Of a stretch of 64,000 nucleotides of DNA, positions 1-9,029 are shown piece after piece. The stretch is from Microbacterium sp. MPKO10 (GTDB lineage: Bacteria > Actinomycetota > Actinomycetes > Actinomycetales > Microbacteriaceae): positions 1 through 64,000 of the forward strand of contig NZ_JAPCHX010000006.1 of NCBI RefSeq assembly GCF_026107415.2, written 5' to 3'. Position 1 is the stretch's first letter; each line of letters starts with the position of its first letter. The notes under the pieces were generated by a model, which worked only from the letters and a program-made list of their open reading frames with translations, had not been told where the DNA came from and did not search any database. The position numbers were made by a program, and so were the translations under genes.

Positions 1-22
1 GCGGGCTCCACGAGGAGCCCGC
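1..22 (-). terminator. Hairpin downstream of the DUF6458 gene
   Basis: A perfect 9-bp inverted repeat (GCGGGCTCC / GGAGCCCGC) with a 4-nt loop begins 16 nt past the stop codon of the minus-strand gene at 38-286. It fits an intrinsic terminator for that gene. Any T-tract on the minus strand would lie outside the window, so this cannot be confirmed. Confidence 0.6.
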
Positions 23-37
23 CGCCCGCTGTGGTGT

Positions 38-286
38 CTAGAGCCGGTCGCCGCGATCCGTGGAGTCGTACCGCTGACCCGTCCTGCGGTCGATCCCCTC
101 ACGCCGGGTGACGACGGTGTGCCTCTTGCGGAACGAGAGCACGATGCCGATGATCACGACGAGGAGCCCGCACGCCATCAAGATGTAGCCGATCATGTCG
201 AGATCGACGACCTGTACGTCCACGTTGACCGCGAATGTGAGAATCGCGCCGATGGCGAGGAGAAAGATCCCTGCTCCGATGCTCAT
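38..286 (-). CDS. DUF6458 family small membrane protein
   Basis: An 82-residue protein of unknown function. It has two hydrophobic segments, about residues 4-20 and 31-51, joined by a short loop (VDVQVVDLDMIG). A basic, Arg-rich C-terminal tail is probably cytoplasmic. Size, the MSIGAGIFLLAIGAIL start and the IGYILMACG second helix match the small actinobacterial DUF6458 family, which has no known activity. The start codon is preceded by a good Shine-Dalgarno (GAAAGGAAG on the minus strand). The gene is monocistronic here and is transcribed away from the branched-chain amino-acid genes; a hairpin follows its stop. Confidence 0.8.
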   Translation of the reverse strand: MSIGAGIFLLAIGAILTFAVNVDVQVVDLDMIGYILMACGLLVVIIGIVLSFRKRHTVVTRREGIDRRTGQRYDSTDRGDRL

Positions 287-624
287 CGTGTCTTCCTTTC
301 GCTCCCGAATGCCGTCGCGTTCACCTTACAACGCGGTTCTGCGAGTGGGGCAGAACCTGATAAATTCGACATTGCCGTCACCGTCAACGCGTGTGACGGC
401 ATTACGGCCGAATCCGGCGTGACCGACGCCGCCGTCGACCTGGGCAATGTCTGCCCATCCGTCATCGCCCGACGCACCGATCGGCGCATCCTCTTCGGGG
501 GACGGAATCGTGCGCTGCCTCGCGCAGCCGCGGCCACGAGCATCCGCCACCCGGCTCTTCCACAGCATCCATTCCGCACGCCAGAAACCAGTGTGTCTCG
601 GCGTCAGCCTCAATAAAGGTTGCC
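287..624. other. 338-bp gap between DUF6458 gene and ilvE; no gene I can support
   Basis: This gap must hold the divergent promoters of the flanking genes. It contains an 8-bp inverted repeat (GGTTCTGC 335-342 / GCAGAACC 350-357). A minus-strand frame at 326-613 (95 codons) has fairly high GC at third positions and a protein-like C-terminal half. I recognise no homologue and its proposed start has no clear ribosome site. It may be a small hypothetical gene or a remnant; I do not call it. The ilvE ribosome site (AAAGG, about 616-620) lies at the right edge. Confidence 0.4.
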
Positions 625-1731
625 ATGACTCTCACAGCCGCACCCGCGCCGCTGACGTTCTCCCGTCAGCTCACCGACCGCCCCACACCGCCGGCGGTAC
701 GGGAGCGCGTCCTCAGTGACCCCGGCTTCGGCCAGCATTTCACCGACCACATGGTCATAATCGATTGGACCGCAGGCGAGGGGTGGCAGAGCGCGCGCGT
801 CCAGCCCTATGGTCCGATCGAGCTCGAGCCAGCCGCCGCGGTCTTTCACTACGGGCAGGAAGTGTTCGAAGGACTCAAGGCGTACCGGCACTCCGACGGG
901 TCGATGTGGGCATTTCGACCCGAGAGGAACGCAGCCCGGCTCCAGCGCTCTGCCGGGCGTCTCGCGCTCCCACAGCTGAGCACAGACGACTTCCTGGCGT
1001 CACTGCGTGAGCTGATCGCCGTCGATGCCGATTGGGTGCCCGGAGGAGACGAACACAGCCTCTATCTGCGGCCGTTTCTCTTCGCCAACGAGCCGTTCGT
1101 CGGCGTCCGTGCGGCACGTCGCGCCTCCTACCAGGTGATCGCGTCGCCAGCGGGACCGTACTTCGCGAGCGAGCTTTCCCCCGTCTCGCTGTGGCTGTCC
1201 ACCGAGCACGCGCGCGCGGGGCGAGGCGGCACGGGGGCAGCGAAAAGCGGTGGAAACTATGCGGCATCGCTTCTGCCTCAGGCCGAGGCGCAGCGTCACG
1301 GCTGCTCGCAGGTGCTGTTCGCGGATCCATCGACCGGACGCATCGATGAGGCGGGAAGCATGAACGTGTTCTTCGTCACCCAGGAGGGGGCGCTTCTGAC
1401 GCCGGCCGTCACGGGCAGCATCCTTGAGGGAATCACACGCGACAGCATCATGCAGATCGCGCGCGAGCGCGGACGCGAGGTCGTCGAGCGGGATCTTCAG
1501 CTCGATGAGATGCTCGACGGCATCGCATCGGGGGCGATTACCGAAATCTTCGCCACCGGAACCGCCGCCGTCGTGACGCCCATCTCGCGGCTGGCGGATC
1601 GGGATCGCGAGTGGGTGACGGCGGATGCCAAGACCGGCCCCGTCGCGCGCGAACTCCGCGCCGAACTCACCGGCATCCAGCACGGTCGCATCGCCGACCG
1701 TCACGGGTGGATGCACCGGCTCGACCGGTGA
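625..1731 (+). CDS. ilvE: Branched-chain amino-acid aminotransferase (copy 1)
   Basis: This PLP-dependent enzyme interconverts leucine, isoleucine and valine with their 2-oxo acids using glutamate/2-oxoglutarate. The 368-residue fold-type IV protein has the family landmarks: [28 protein letters not shown], the Schiff-base lysine K207 in [12 protein letters not shown], and [14 protein letters not shown] near the C-terminus. Length is usual for the actinobacterial IlvE type. A second, clearly homologous copy lies at 2893-4002 with leuB between them; by eye the two share well over half their residues, with the catalytic lysine at the same position. Copy 1 has its own upstream gap, so it is probably transcribed separately from leuB. 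Confidence 0.95.
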   Translation: MTLTAAPAPLTFSRQLTDRPTPPAVRERVLSDPGFGQHFTDHMVIIDWTAGEGWQSARVQPYGPIELEPAAAVFHYGQEVFEGLKAYRHSDGSMWAFRPERNAARLQRSAGRLALPQLSTDDFLASLRELIAVDADWVPGGDEHSLYLRPFLFANEPFVGVRAARRASYQVIASPAGPYFASELSPVSLWLSTEHARAGRGGTGAAKSGGNYAASLLPQAEAQRHGCSQVLFADPSTGRIDEAGSMNVFFVTQEGALLTPAVTGSILEGITRDSIMQIARERGREVVERDLQLDEMLDGIASGAITEIFATGTAAVVTPISRLADRDREWVTADAKTGPVARELRAELTGIQHGRIADRHGWMHRLDR

Positions 1732-1764
1732 CACTTGTCCGCCGTGCGCGACGTGCGACGGCGG

Positions 1765-1770
1765 TAGGCT
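1765..1770 (+). promoter_or_regulatory. Candidate -10 box for leuB-ilvE
   Basis: TAGGCT fits the TANNNT -10 pattern seen repeatedly in this window. It would give a leader of about 28 nt containing the AGGAG ribosome site (1796-1800) ahead of the leuB ATG at 1805. No good -35 is visible. Confidence 0.4.
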
Positions 1771-1804
1771 TAACACAGTCACACATCACAGTTGCAGGAG
1801 CCAC

Positions 1805-2893
1805 ATGTCACGCACCCTCTCACTCGCCGTCATCCCCGGAGACGGGATCGGACCAGAAGTCATCGCCGAGGCAGAGAAGGTCCTCGATCGGGTGCTGGAC
1901 GGCAGCGATGTCTCTCTGACAAAGCAGCGCTTCTCGCTCGGTGCCGGGCGGTACCTGGCCACCGGCGACGTTCTCACCGACGATGACCTCGCCGCCATCT
2001 CAGCCACAGACGCGATTCTGCTGGGTGCGGTCGGAGGAGCTCCGGGCGACCCCCGGCTGACGGACGCGAACATCGAGCGCGGTCTGCTCCTGAAGCTGCG
2101 CTTCAGCCTTGACCATTACGTCAATCTGCGCCCCACACGCGTCTACCCGGGCGTCCCCAGCCCGCTGAGCAATGCCGGCGAGGTCGATTTCGTCGTCATT
2201 CGCGAAGGCACGGAAGGGCCGTACGTCGGCAACGGCGGCAGCATCAGACAGGGCACCGAGCATGAGATCGCCAATGAAGTCTCTGTCAACACGGCGTACG
2301 GTGTCGAACGGGTCGTTCGGTACGCGTTCGAAAAAGCCGCGGCGCGTCGCGGACGCCTGACTCTCGTGCACAAGACAAACGTCTTGGTCTTCGCCGGATC
2401 CCTGTGGAAGCGCACGGTCGACGCCGTCGCCCGCGAGTTCCCCGAGACACACGTCGACTACCTGCACGTGGACGCGGCGACGATCTTCATGGTCACCGAT
2501 CCGTCCCGCTTCGACGTCATCGTGACAGACAACCTCTTTGGCGACATCCTCACGGATCTCGCGGGCGCCATCAGTGGGGGCATCGGGCTGGCAGCATCCG
2601 GAAACATCAACCCCGACGGAGCGTTCCCGAGCATGTTCGAGCCCGTGCACGGTTCGGCGCCCGATATCGCCGGCCAGCAGAAGGCCGACCCGACGGCAGC
2701 AATTCTCTCGGTCGCGCTCATGCTGGAACACTTCGGCCTGAGCGCGCAGGCGGCCTCCGTCACGGATGCTGTCGAGGCCGACATTGCGCAGCGCACCGGC
2801 GCGCCGCGCACGACAACCGAGATCGGCGACGCCATCGTCGCCCGCCTCAGCGGTGAGGCTCTCGCATCCGATTCCCGACCAGAGGACAACTGA
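1805..2893 (+). CDS. leuB: 3-isopropylmalate dehydrogenase
   Basis: Catalyses the NAD+-dependent oxidative decarboxylation of 3-isopropylmalate to 2-oxoisocaproate, the third step of leucine synthesis. The 362-residue protein opens with [13 protein letters not shown] and carries the substrate Arg region LRPTRVYPG. It has [15 protein letters not shown], the catalytic-lysine stretch LVHKTNVL, the metal-binding [13 protein letters not shown], and the NAD-site [15 protein letters not shown] chose the ATG at 1805 because AGGAG precedes it and homology starts there; the frame is open further upstream but without a ribosome site. Its stop overlaps the start of the second ilvE by one base (TGATG), so the two are translationally coupled: the dehydrogenase product is the substrate of the transaminase. 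Confidence 0.97.
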   Translation: MSRTLSLAVIPGDGIGPEVIAEAEKVLDRVLDGSDVSLTKQRFSLGAGRYLATGDVLTDDDLAAISATDAILLGAVGGAPGDPRLTDANIERGLLLKLRFSLDHYVNLRPTRVYPGVPSPLSNAGEVDFVVIREGTEGPYVGNGGSIRQGTEHEIANEVSVNTAYGVERVVRYAFEKAAARRGRLTLVHKTNVLVFAGSLWKRTVDAVAREFPETHVDYLHVDAATIFMVTDPSRFDVIVTDNLFGDILTDLAGAISGGIGLAASGNINPDGAFPSMFEPVHGSAPDIAGQQKADPTAAILSVALMLEHFGLSAQAASVTDAVEADIAQRTGAPRTTTEIGDAIVARLSGEALASDSRPEDN

Positions 2894-4002
2894 TGAGCAC
2901 GGTTTCAGACTCGCCCACCCTCAGCTACGTGCGGACGCTCAATCCGTCACCCGCGTCGGCAGAGGAACGCGACGCCATCTTGGCGAACCCCGGCTTCGGC
3001 ATCCATTTCTCAGATCATATGGTTGCGATCGACTGGACCATCGAGTCCGGCTGGCACGACGCTCGCCTGCAGCCGTATGGACCGCTGCAGTTCGATCCGG
3101 GCTCGGCTGTGCTGCATTACGGGCAGGAGATCTTCGAGGGTCTCAAGGCATATCGTCACGCCGACGGGTCGATCTGGACGTTCCGGCCCGAGAAGAACGC
3201 AGAGCGTCTGCAGCGCTCGGCCCAGCGTCTCGCGCTCCCTGAGCTGCCCGTCGAAGACTTCCTCGCCTCGCTGAAGCAAGTCGTCTCGGTAGACAGAGAC
3301 TGGGTGCCCACAGACGACGACGGCAGCCTCTATCTGCGCCCGTTCATGATCGCCAACGAGACGTTCCTCGGCGTCCGACCGGCACAGACCGTCGCCTACT
3401 ACGTCATCGCGTCGCCCGCAGGCCCCTACTTCTCCGGTGGTGTCACCCCGGTGTCGATCTGGCTGTCCACGGAGTACTCGCGCGCAGGCCGCGGCGGCAC
3501 CGGTGCGGCGAAGTGCGGCGGAAACTATGCGGCGTCACTGCTTCCGCAAGAGGAAGCCGCGCAGAACGGCTGCTCTCAGGTGCTGTTCCTCGACGCCGAG
3601 ACCGGTCAGCATGTCGATGAGCTGGGTGGAATGAACGTGTTCTTTGTGCGCGGAGGCGACACGCTCGTCACCCCGGCGACCTCGGGAAGCATCCTCGAGG
3701 GAGTCACCCGAGACAGCATCATTCAGCTGGCCCGCGACCGCGGCCTGAACGTCGAAGAGCGAGACATCACTCTCGACGAGTGGCGTGAAGGCGTGGATTC
3801 CGGCGAGATCACCGAGATCTTCGCCTGCGGCACCGCGGCAGTGATCACACCGATTTCGCAGGTGAAGAGCCGCGACTTCACGATCGGTGCACCGGATGCT
3901 GTCGCCGGGGAGATCACGATGTCTCTGCGCCGAGAGCTCACAGACATCCAGCACGGACGGGCCGAGGACCGCCACGGCTGGCTCTACCGGCTAGACGCCT
4001 GA
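2893..4002 (+). CDS. ilvE: Branched-chain amino-acid aminotransferase (copy 2)
   Basis: A 369-residue paralogue of the protein at 625-1731 with the same reaction and landmarks: [15 protein letters not shown]207 in [12 protein letters not shown], and [14 protein letters not shown]. Being coupled to leuB, it is the likelier dedicated enzyme for the last step of leucine synthesis. The upstream copy could be a duplicate with another preference (for example Val/Ile or the catabolic direction). That division of labour is inference: I see no residue that decides it. It is followed 21 nt later by a fumarylacetoacetate-hydrolase-family gene, so leuB-ilvE-FAH probably form one transcript. Confidence 0.95.
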   Translation: MSTVSDSPTLSYVRTLNPSPASAEERDAILANPGFGIHFSDHMVAIDWTIESGWHDARLQPYGPLQFDPGSAVLHYGQEIFEGLKAYRHADGSIWTFRPEKNAERLQRSAQRLALPELPVEDFLASLKQVVSVDRDWVPTDDDGSLYLRPFMIANETFLGVRPAQTVAYYVIASPAGPYFSGGVTPVSIWLSTEYSRAGRGGTGAAKCGGNYAASLLPQEEAAQNGCSQVLFLDAETGQHVDELGGMNVFFVRGGDTLVTPATSGSILEGVTRDSIIQLARDRGLNVEERDITLDEWREGVDSGEITEIFACGTAAVITPISQVKSRDFTIGAPDAVAGEITMSLRRELTDIQHGRAEDRHGWLYRLDA

Positions 4003-4023
4003 GACGACGAGGAGACGCACCAC

Positions 4024-4782
4024 GTGAAAATTGCCCGATTCAGCCATGACGGAGCCATCAACTACGGGATCGTCGATGACGACGCTCTCGTCGTGCTCGA
4101 CGGAGACCCGATGTACACGGGCTTCAACCCGACCGGGGAGCGAGTGCCGCTGAGCGACGCGACTCTGCTCGCCCCCGTGATCCCGCGTTCCAAAGTCGTT
4201 GCTGTGGGAAAGAACTACCACGATCACGCTCGGGAAATGGGCGGAGAGGCTCCCGAAGAGCCGCTGCTGTTCCTCAAGCCGAACACCGCCGTGATCGGGC
4301 CGAACGACCGCATCGTCCTTCCGGAGATCTCCGATCGGGTGGAGCACGAGGGAGAACTCGCGGTCATCATCGGCGCGATCGCCCGCAACGTGGCGGCGGA
4401 AGACGCCGGCACGGTCATCTTCGGCTACACGGCGGCGAATGACGTCACTGCGCGCGATCTGCAGCAGCGAGACGGTCAGTGGACGCGGGGCAAAGGATTC
4501 GACACGTTCTGCCCGCTCGGCCCCCTCGTCGACACGGAGTTCGTGCCCACGACGGGCAGCATCGAGACTCGAGTGAACGGTGAGGTCCGACAGCACGCGC
4601 CGCTGAGCGACATGATCCATTCCGTCGGTGCGATCATCGCGCACGCGTCTGCTGTCTTCACTCTGCTTCCCGGTGACGTCATTCTTACAGGAACCCCCTC
4701 CGGGGTCGGGCCGCTCGAGACCGGGGATGTCGTCGACGTCGAGATCGATGGTCTGGGAACTCTCAGCAACCCGGTAGTCTGA
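4024..4782 (+). CDS. Fumarylacetoacetate hydrolase family protein
   Basis: A 252-residue member of the FAH superfamily of Mg2+-dependent hydrolases and decarboxylases acting on acylpyruvate or oxo-diacid substrates. Visible features are a short N-terminal barrel-like domain followed by the catalytic domain with VGKNYHDHA, the metal ligands in HEGELAVIIG, NDVTARDLQQRDGQWTRGKG, and TGTPSGVGPLETGD. The exact substrate cannot be told. It follows ilvE closely and is probably co-transcribed, hinting at a role in 2-oxo-acid turnover, possibly oxaloacetate decarboxylation or acylpyruvate hydrolysis (inference). The mevalonate operon starts 144 nt downstream behind its own candidate promoter. Confidence 0.9.
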   Translation: MKIARFSHDGAINYGIVDDDALVVLDGDPMYTGFNPTGERVPLSDATLLAPVIPRSKVVAVGKNYHDHAREMGGEAPEEPLLFLKPNTAVIGPNDRIVLPEISDRVEHEGELAVIIGAIARNVAAEDAGTVIFGYTAANDVTARDLQQRDGQWTRGKGFDTFCPLGPLVDTEFVPTTGSIETRVNGEVRQHAPLSDMIHSVGAIIAHASAVFTLLPGDVILTGTPSGVGPLETGDVVDVEIDGLGTLSNPVV

Positions 4783-4787
4783 ACCGC

Positions 4788-4816
4788 CCGACACCGTCGC
4801 CGGGGAGAGATAAACT
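4788..4816 (+). promoter_or_regulatory. Candidate promoter of the mevalonate operon
   Basis: CCGACA (4788-4793) and TAAACT (4811-4816) are separated by 17 bp and match the sigma-70-type consensus at four of six positions each. They lie in the gap between the FAH gene and mevalonate kinase. A start near 4823 would give a leader of about 100 nt. Confidence 0.4.
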
Positions 4817-4926
4817 GTTCGCCGAACGTTTCCTCCATTCTGCGTCGTGCCAGCCCGACGCGTGAAATGTCGAGGTCCGTCCCGGTCGACGCCGACGGGC
4901 GAGAGATGATCAGGACGAGAGAACAC

Positions 4927-5892
4927 ATGCACGAACCCGAACGTGGGGCGCACGGATCTGCCCATGCCAAGACGATCCTGCTCGGAGAGCACGCCGTCGT
5001 CTATGGCAGACCGGCGATCGCGTTCCCCGTCCGGTCGCTCACGCTCACCGCACATGCCCGTGCCGTGGACGGCCCGCTGAGGCTGTCGACGCCGTATCAC
5101 CACGGCTCGATAGCCGCCGTCGACGACGGCACAGCGCCTCGAGAAGAGCATCTGGCTGAGGCGGCACTTCGACACACCCTCGACGCACTGGGAGTAGCGC
5201 ACGACGGCGTTGATGTCACGGTGACCGGGCGCATCCCCGCTGCCCGCGGGCTCGGCTCCAGCGCCGCCGTCGCAAGCGCGATTTCGGTCGCCGTCGCGCG
5301 CCTGCACGGCATCGACCTGACGTACGAAGCCCGCTTCGAACTCGTGCAATTCGTTGAGCGCATCGCACACGGGTCCCCGAGCGGTCTCGACGCACACGCG
5401 ACGATGTCGCCTGGACCCATCCGTTTCGAGAGCGGCGTCGCCCGCCCCCTCGTAGACACATGGCTTCCCCCTCTCGTCATCGCCGATACTGGAGTCGCGG
5501 GGCACACGGCGGCCGCCGTCGCCAGCGTCCGCGCACTCCGCACCACCGACAAACGCGGCGTAGACGCCGCGTTCGACGCGATCGCCGCTCTCGTGGAGGG
5601 TGCCCACACCGACCTCCGGACCGGAGATGCCACGGCGCTCGGCGCACGCATGAACGCCTGTCACAGCATCCTGTCCGACCTTGGCGTGAGCAGCCCGGAA
5701 CTCGACACGCTCGTCGACGCCGCTCACACCGGCGGCGCTCTCGGTGCCAAACTGACAGGAGGCGGTCAGGGCGGATGCGTGATCGCCCTGGCCCCGACGC
5801 CCGCGGACGTCCCGGCCCTCGCCCGGGCACTCACCGAGGCCGGAGCTCGGGGCGTCTGGCCCGTGAACGGCGGAGAGGAGGAAGCAGCGTGA
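4927..5892 (+). CDS. mvaK1: Mevalonate kinase
   Basis: Phosphorylates mevalonate to 5-phosphomevalonate using ATP, the first kinase step of the mevalonate route to isopentenyl diphosphate. This GHMP kinase of 321 residues has LLGEHAVVYG near residues 18-26, the ATP loop GLGSSAA at about 108, the catalytic-base region GSPSGLDAHATMS, and the C-terminal KLTGGGQGGC motif. In-frame ATGs also exist at 4867 and 4906; I prefer 4927 because a purine-rich stretch (GGACGAGAG) precedes it and the conserved core begins soon after. It is the first gene of a six-gene operon, and its stop overlaps the GTG start of the next gene. Confidence 0.95.
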   Translation: MHEPERGAHGSAHAKTILLGEHAVVYGRPAIAFPVRSLTLTAHARAVDGPLRLSTPYHHGSIAAVDDGTAPREEHLAEAALRHTLDALGVAHDGVDVTVTGRIPAARGLGSSAAVASAISVAVARLHGIDLTYEARFELVQFVERIAHGSPSGLDAHATMSPGPIRFESGVARPLVDTWLPPLVIADTGVAGHTAAAVASVRALRTTDKRGVDAAFDAIAALVEGAHTDLRTGDATALGARMNACHSILSDLGVSSPELDTLVDAAHTGGALGAKLTGGGQGGCVIALAPTPADVPALARALTEAGARGVWPVNGGEEEAA

Positions 5893-6869
5893 GCACGAGC
5901 ACCGCGACCGCACACCCGAACATCGCCCTGGCGAAGTACTGGGGCAAACGCGACGAGGAGCTGATCATCCCCGCCACGGGAAGCCTGTCGCTCACACTCG
6001 ACGTCTTTCCCACGACGACGTCGGTGAGTCTGGGGCACAGCGATGACGATGTTGTGATGCTCGACGGTGTTGCGCTCTCGGGAGAGGAATCGGCGCGGGT
6101 CCGCACGGTCCTCGACCGCGTCCGGGCACTCAGCGGTCGCGCCGAGTACGCACATGTGGTCAGTGCGAACACCGTGCCGACGGCAGCCGGACTGGCATCG
6201 TCCGCCGCTGCATTCGCCGCCCTGGCGACAGCTGCGGCCGATGCCTACGGGCTCGAAGCGGACGACCGGATGCTCTCGCGCATCGCTCGTCGCGGATCAG
6301 GGTCCGCATGCCGTTCCGTCTTCCCGGCGCTCGCACGCTGGAACGCCGGCACCGATGACCTCACGTCATTCGCGGAGCCGCTTGACTGGTCCGGCCCGGA
6401 ACTGGCAATGATCATCGGAGTGGTGAGCACAAAACGCAAGGCCATCTCGAGCCGCGCGGCGATGCAGCGCACCGTTCAATCGTCACCGTATTTCCCCGCC
6501 TGGGTCGACTCAAGCGCCCGCCTCCTCGAGCGCATGTCCGACGCGGTCGCCGACGGGGATGTCGACACGTTGGGTGAGCTCACTGAGCAGAGCGCCCTGC
6601 GGATGCACGCGAGCATGTTCGGTGCCGTTCCGCCCATCCGCTACCTCAGCCAGGCGAGCATCGCGCTCTTCGACGCGGTTGCCGAACTGCGCGCCGACGG
6701 CCTCTCTGCGTACGCGACGGCCGACGCCGGCCCCAACGTCAAGATCCTCTGCCGTGCGGATGACTCGGCAGCCATCGTCGAGGGTTTGCGGTCCATCGGT
6801 GCTGACGCCGAATACGTCGTGGCGCACGCGGGCCCGGGGGCGCGCATCATCGAGAGGGAGGGCGCATGA
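5889..6869 (+). CDS. mvaD: Diphosphomevalonate decarboxylase
   Basis: Converts 5-diphosphomevalonate to isopentenyl diphosphate with ATP hydrolysis and loss of CO2. The 326-residue GHMP-fold protein opens with the family signature NIALAKYWGKRD. It has the phosphate loop LASSAAAFAAL (about residue 104), GSGSACRS, and the catalytic aspartate in ADAGPNVKIL (about residue 279). The GTG start at 5889 overlaps the stop of mevalonate kinase (GTGA), which implies translational coupling. The frame is open upstream, but the conserved N-terminus begins at this GTG. Confidence 0.95.
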   Translation: MSTSTATAHPNIALAKYWGKRDEELIIPATGSLSLTLDVFPTTTSVSLGHSDDDVVMLDGVALSGEESARVRTVLDRVRALSGRAEYAHVVSANTVPTAAGLASSAAAFAALATAAADAYGLEADDRMLSRIARRGSGSACRSVFPALARWNAGTDDLTSFAEPLDWSGPELAMIIGVVSTKRKAISSRAAMQRTVQSSPYFPAWVDSSARLLERMSDAVADGDVDTLGELTEQSALRMHASMFGAVPPIRYLSQASIALFDAVAELRADGLSAYATADAGPNVKILCRADDSAAIVEGLRSIGADAEYVVAHAGPGARIIEREGA

Positions 6870-7954
6870 TCACCGTCAGGGCGCCGGGCAAGCTGTTCAT
6901 CGCTGGCGAATATGCCGTCGTCGAAGCGGGAAATCCCGCGGTTCTCGTGGCCGTCGATAGGTTCGTCCGGGTCGATCTGACGCCAAGCGTGGGTAAGGGA
7001 AGCATCCATTCTGATCAGTACGGACGCCAACCCCTCGTCTGGTACCGGGACGCCCGCGGCATCGTGCTCGATCACGACATGCGTCCGGTCGACTACATTC
7101 TCTCGTCGATCGAGGCTGTCGAGCAGCTGGTGGCCGAACGGGACATCACCCCGCGCTTCTATGACCTGTCCGTGTCGAGCGAGCTCGATGACGTCAGCGG
7201 TCGCAAGTTCGGGCTCGGCTCGAGCGCAGCAGTCACCGTCGCCACGGTCAGTGCGTTGAACCAGTTCTACGAGCTGGGCCTGACCCGGCGTGAACGCTAT
7301 AAGCTCGCGATGCTCGCGACGATCGCCGTTTCGCCGCACGCCTCGGGAGGGGACCTCGCCGCCAGCACCTTTGGCGGGTGGATCAGCTACTCGGCCCCCG
7401 ATCGTGTGCAGGTGCTGCGGCTGCGCGAGGAGCACGGAGTCTCGGGAACTCTGCGCGAGAACTGGGACGGCTTCACCGTGCGCCGGCTGACTCCGCCGAG
7501 CGGCCTTCAGCTCCTTGTCGGCTGGACGGGAGAGCCCGCATCGACGTCGCGCCTCGTCGATGACCTGCGCGACAGACGCTGGGCTGAGGAGATTCGCTAT
7601 TCGGACTTCCTCGCGCACAGCCGCCACTATGTCGAAGCACTCATCGCCGCCCTCGACGCAGACGACGCCGAGGGCGTGAAGAGCGCGATCCACGGGGCAC
7701 GCCGCACGCTGTCGCGGCTGGACGCGGCAGCGCAGGTCGGCATCGAGACGCCGGCGCTGTCTCGGCTGAGCGACTCGGCGGATGCCATTGGGGCTGCAGC
7801 GAAGTCATCCGGCGCCGGCGGCGGAGACTGCGGTGTTGTGTTCGCCGACGTCGATGCCGACCTCACCGGCCTGCTGAGAGAATGGGAGCGCAGCGACATC
7901 CGCCATCTCGCACTTGCCGTTCACCCGGCCGAAGGAGGCCTCGATGAGCAGTGA
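6866..7954 (+). CDS. mvaK2: Phosphomevalonate kinase
   Basis: Phosphorylates 5-phosphomevalonate to 5-diphosphomevalonate. The 362-residue GHMP kinase has the N-terminal PGKLFIAGEYAVVEAGNPA, the ATP loop KFGLGSSAAVT (about residue 116), GGDLAASTFGGW, and the C-terminal SSGAGGGDCG motif. These match the bacterial (mvaK2) type of phosphomevalonate kinase. Its ATG overlaps the mvaD stop (ATGA), and its 3' end overlaps the isomerase gene by 11 nt, keeping the whole operon coupled. Confidence 0.95.
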   Translation: MITVRAPGKLFIAGEYAVVEAGNPAVLVAVDRFVRVDLTPSVGKGSIHSDQYGRQPLVWYRDARGIVLDHDMRPVDYILSSIEAVEQLVAERDITPRFYDLSVSSELDDVSGRKFGLGSSAAVTVATVSALNQFYELGLTRRERYKLAMLATIAVSPHASGGDLAASTFGGWISYSAPDRVQVLRLREEHGVSGTLRENWDGFTVRRLTPPSGLQLLVGWTGEPASTSRLVDDLRDRRWAEEIRYSDFLAHSRHYVEALIAALDADDAEGVKSAIHGARRTLSRLDAAAQVGIETPALSRLSDSADAIGAAAKSSGAGGGDCGVVFADVDADLTGLLREWERSDIRHLALAVHPAEGGLDEQ

Positions 7955-9029
7955 TCGTAAAGACGACCACGTTCGGCTCGCCACAGAGCAGAACCGTGGC
8001 CGTCTCCGGGGCAACGACTTCGATGACGTGCGCTTCGTTCACCACGCACTCGGTGCCGTCGACATCGACACCGTGTCGTTGGCGACGCGCGTCGGCGCTC
8101 GCGATTGGCCTGTTCCGCTGTATATCAACGGCATGACAGGCGGCAGCGCGTCGACAGCCCTCATCAATCGCGACCTCGGAATCGTCGCGCGCGAGACGGG
8201 CATCCCCGTCGCATCCGGCTCGATGAGTCGCATGTTCTCTGATTCGAGCGCAGGCGAGGGATTCCGTGTCATCCGTGACGAGAACCCGGACGGCCTCGTG
8301 TTCGCCAACGTGAGCGCGAACGCGACAGTCGAGCAGGCCCGTGAGGCCGTGGGGATGCTGCGTGCTGATGCCCTGCAGATCCACATCAACTCAGTGCAGG
8401 AGATCGTGATGCCCGAAGGCGATCGCGCGTTCTCGCACTGGCCGGAGAGGATCGAGCGGATCGTCGCCGGTCTCGACGTGCCCGTGATCGTGAAAGAAGT
8501 GGGATTCGGCATGAGCGGCAGCACTGTGTCCCGCCTCGCCGGGCTCGGCGTCGGCATCGTCGATGTCAGCGGACGCGGCGGAACCGACTTTGCAGCCATC
8601 GAGAACGCGCGTCGCACGGGCGCGGACTTCAGTATACTCTCGGGCTGGGGACAGTCGGCGATCGTCGGCCTGCTTGACGCACAGCACGCGGCTGCGTCCT
8701 CGGGAGTGTCCCTTCTGGCATCAGGCGGAGTCAGAACGCCGCTCGACGCGGTGCGCGCGCTCGCGCTCGGCGCGTCGGCGGTCGGTGTCGCCGGAGGTTT
8801 TCTGCGGACGCTGCGCGATGACGGAATCGACGCGCTCATCGCGGAGATCACCCGGTGGCTCGAGCAGATCCGCTCGATCACCGCGCTGCTCGGCCACACG
8901 ACCGTCGCCGGGCTCACAGAGACAGACGCAGTGATCGGGGGAGAGGTGCGCGACTACTGCCAGGCGCGCGACATCGACATCACGGCGTTCGCCCGCCGCA
9001 GCGAGAACGAAAGTGAGGCGCGGTCATGA
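7944..9029 (+). CDS. fni: Type 2 isopentenyl-diphosphate delta-isomerase (FMN-dependent)
   Basis: Interconverts isopentenyl and dimethylallyl diphosphate using reduced FMN. The 361-residue TIM-barrel protein shows RKDDHVRLA near the N-terminus, INGMTGGS, and the catalytic glutamine region HINSVQEIVMPEGDR. It also has VIVKEVGFGMS, VDVSGRGGTDFAAIE and the phosphate-binding ASGGVRTPLD. The ATG at 7944 has a strong ribosome site (GAAGGAGG, 7931-7938), so I prefer it to an earlier in-frame start at 7914. The type 2 enzyme is the usual partner of bacterial mevalonate operons. It overlaps both neighbours. Confidence 0.96.
   Translation: MSSDRKDDHVRLATEQNRGRLRGNDFDDVRFVHHALGAVDIDTVSLATRVGARDWPVPLYINGMTGGSASTALINRDLGIVARETGIPVASGSMSRMFSDSSAGEGFRVIRDENPDGLVFANVSANATVEQAREAVGMLRADALQIHINSVQEIVMPEGDRAFSHWPERIERIVAGLDVPVIVKEVGFGMSGSTVSRLAGLGVGIVDVSGRGGTDFAAIENARRTGADFSILSGWGQSAIVGLLDAQHAAASSGVSLLASGGVRTPLDAVRALALGASAVGVAGGFLRTLRDDGIDALIAEITRWLEQIRSITALLGHTTVAGLTETDAVIGGEVRDYCQARDIDITAFARRSENESEARS

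Noticed and set aside
335-357. 8-bp inverted repeat before ilvE as a terminator
   Set aside because: No confirmed gene ends here on either strand and there is no T-run. It is left as part of the unassigned gap.
3991-5913. 640-codon minus-strand open frame opposite the FAH and mevalonate kinase genes
   Set aside because: It is antisense to two proteins with clear catalytic motifs. Its composition (Arg/Gly/Asp-rich, no motif) is what high-GC DNA gives on the opposite strand.
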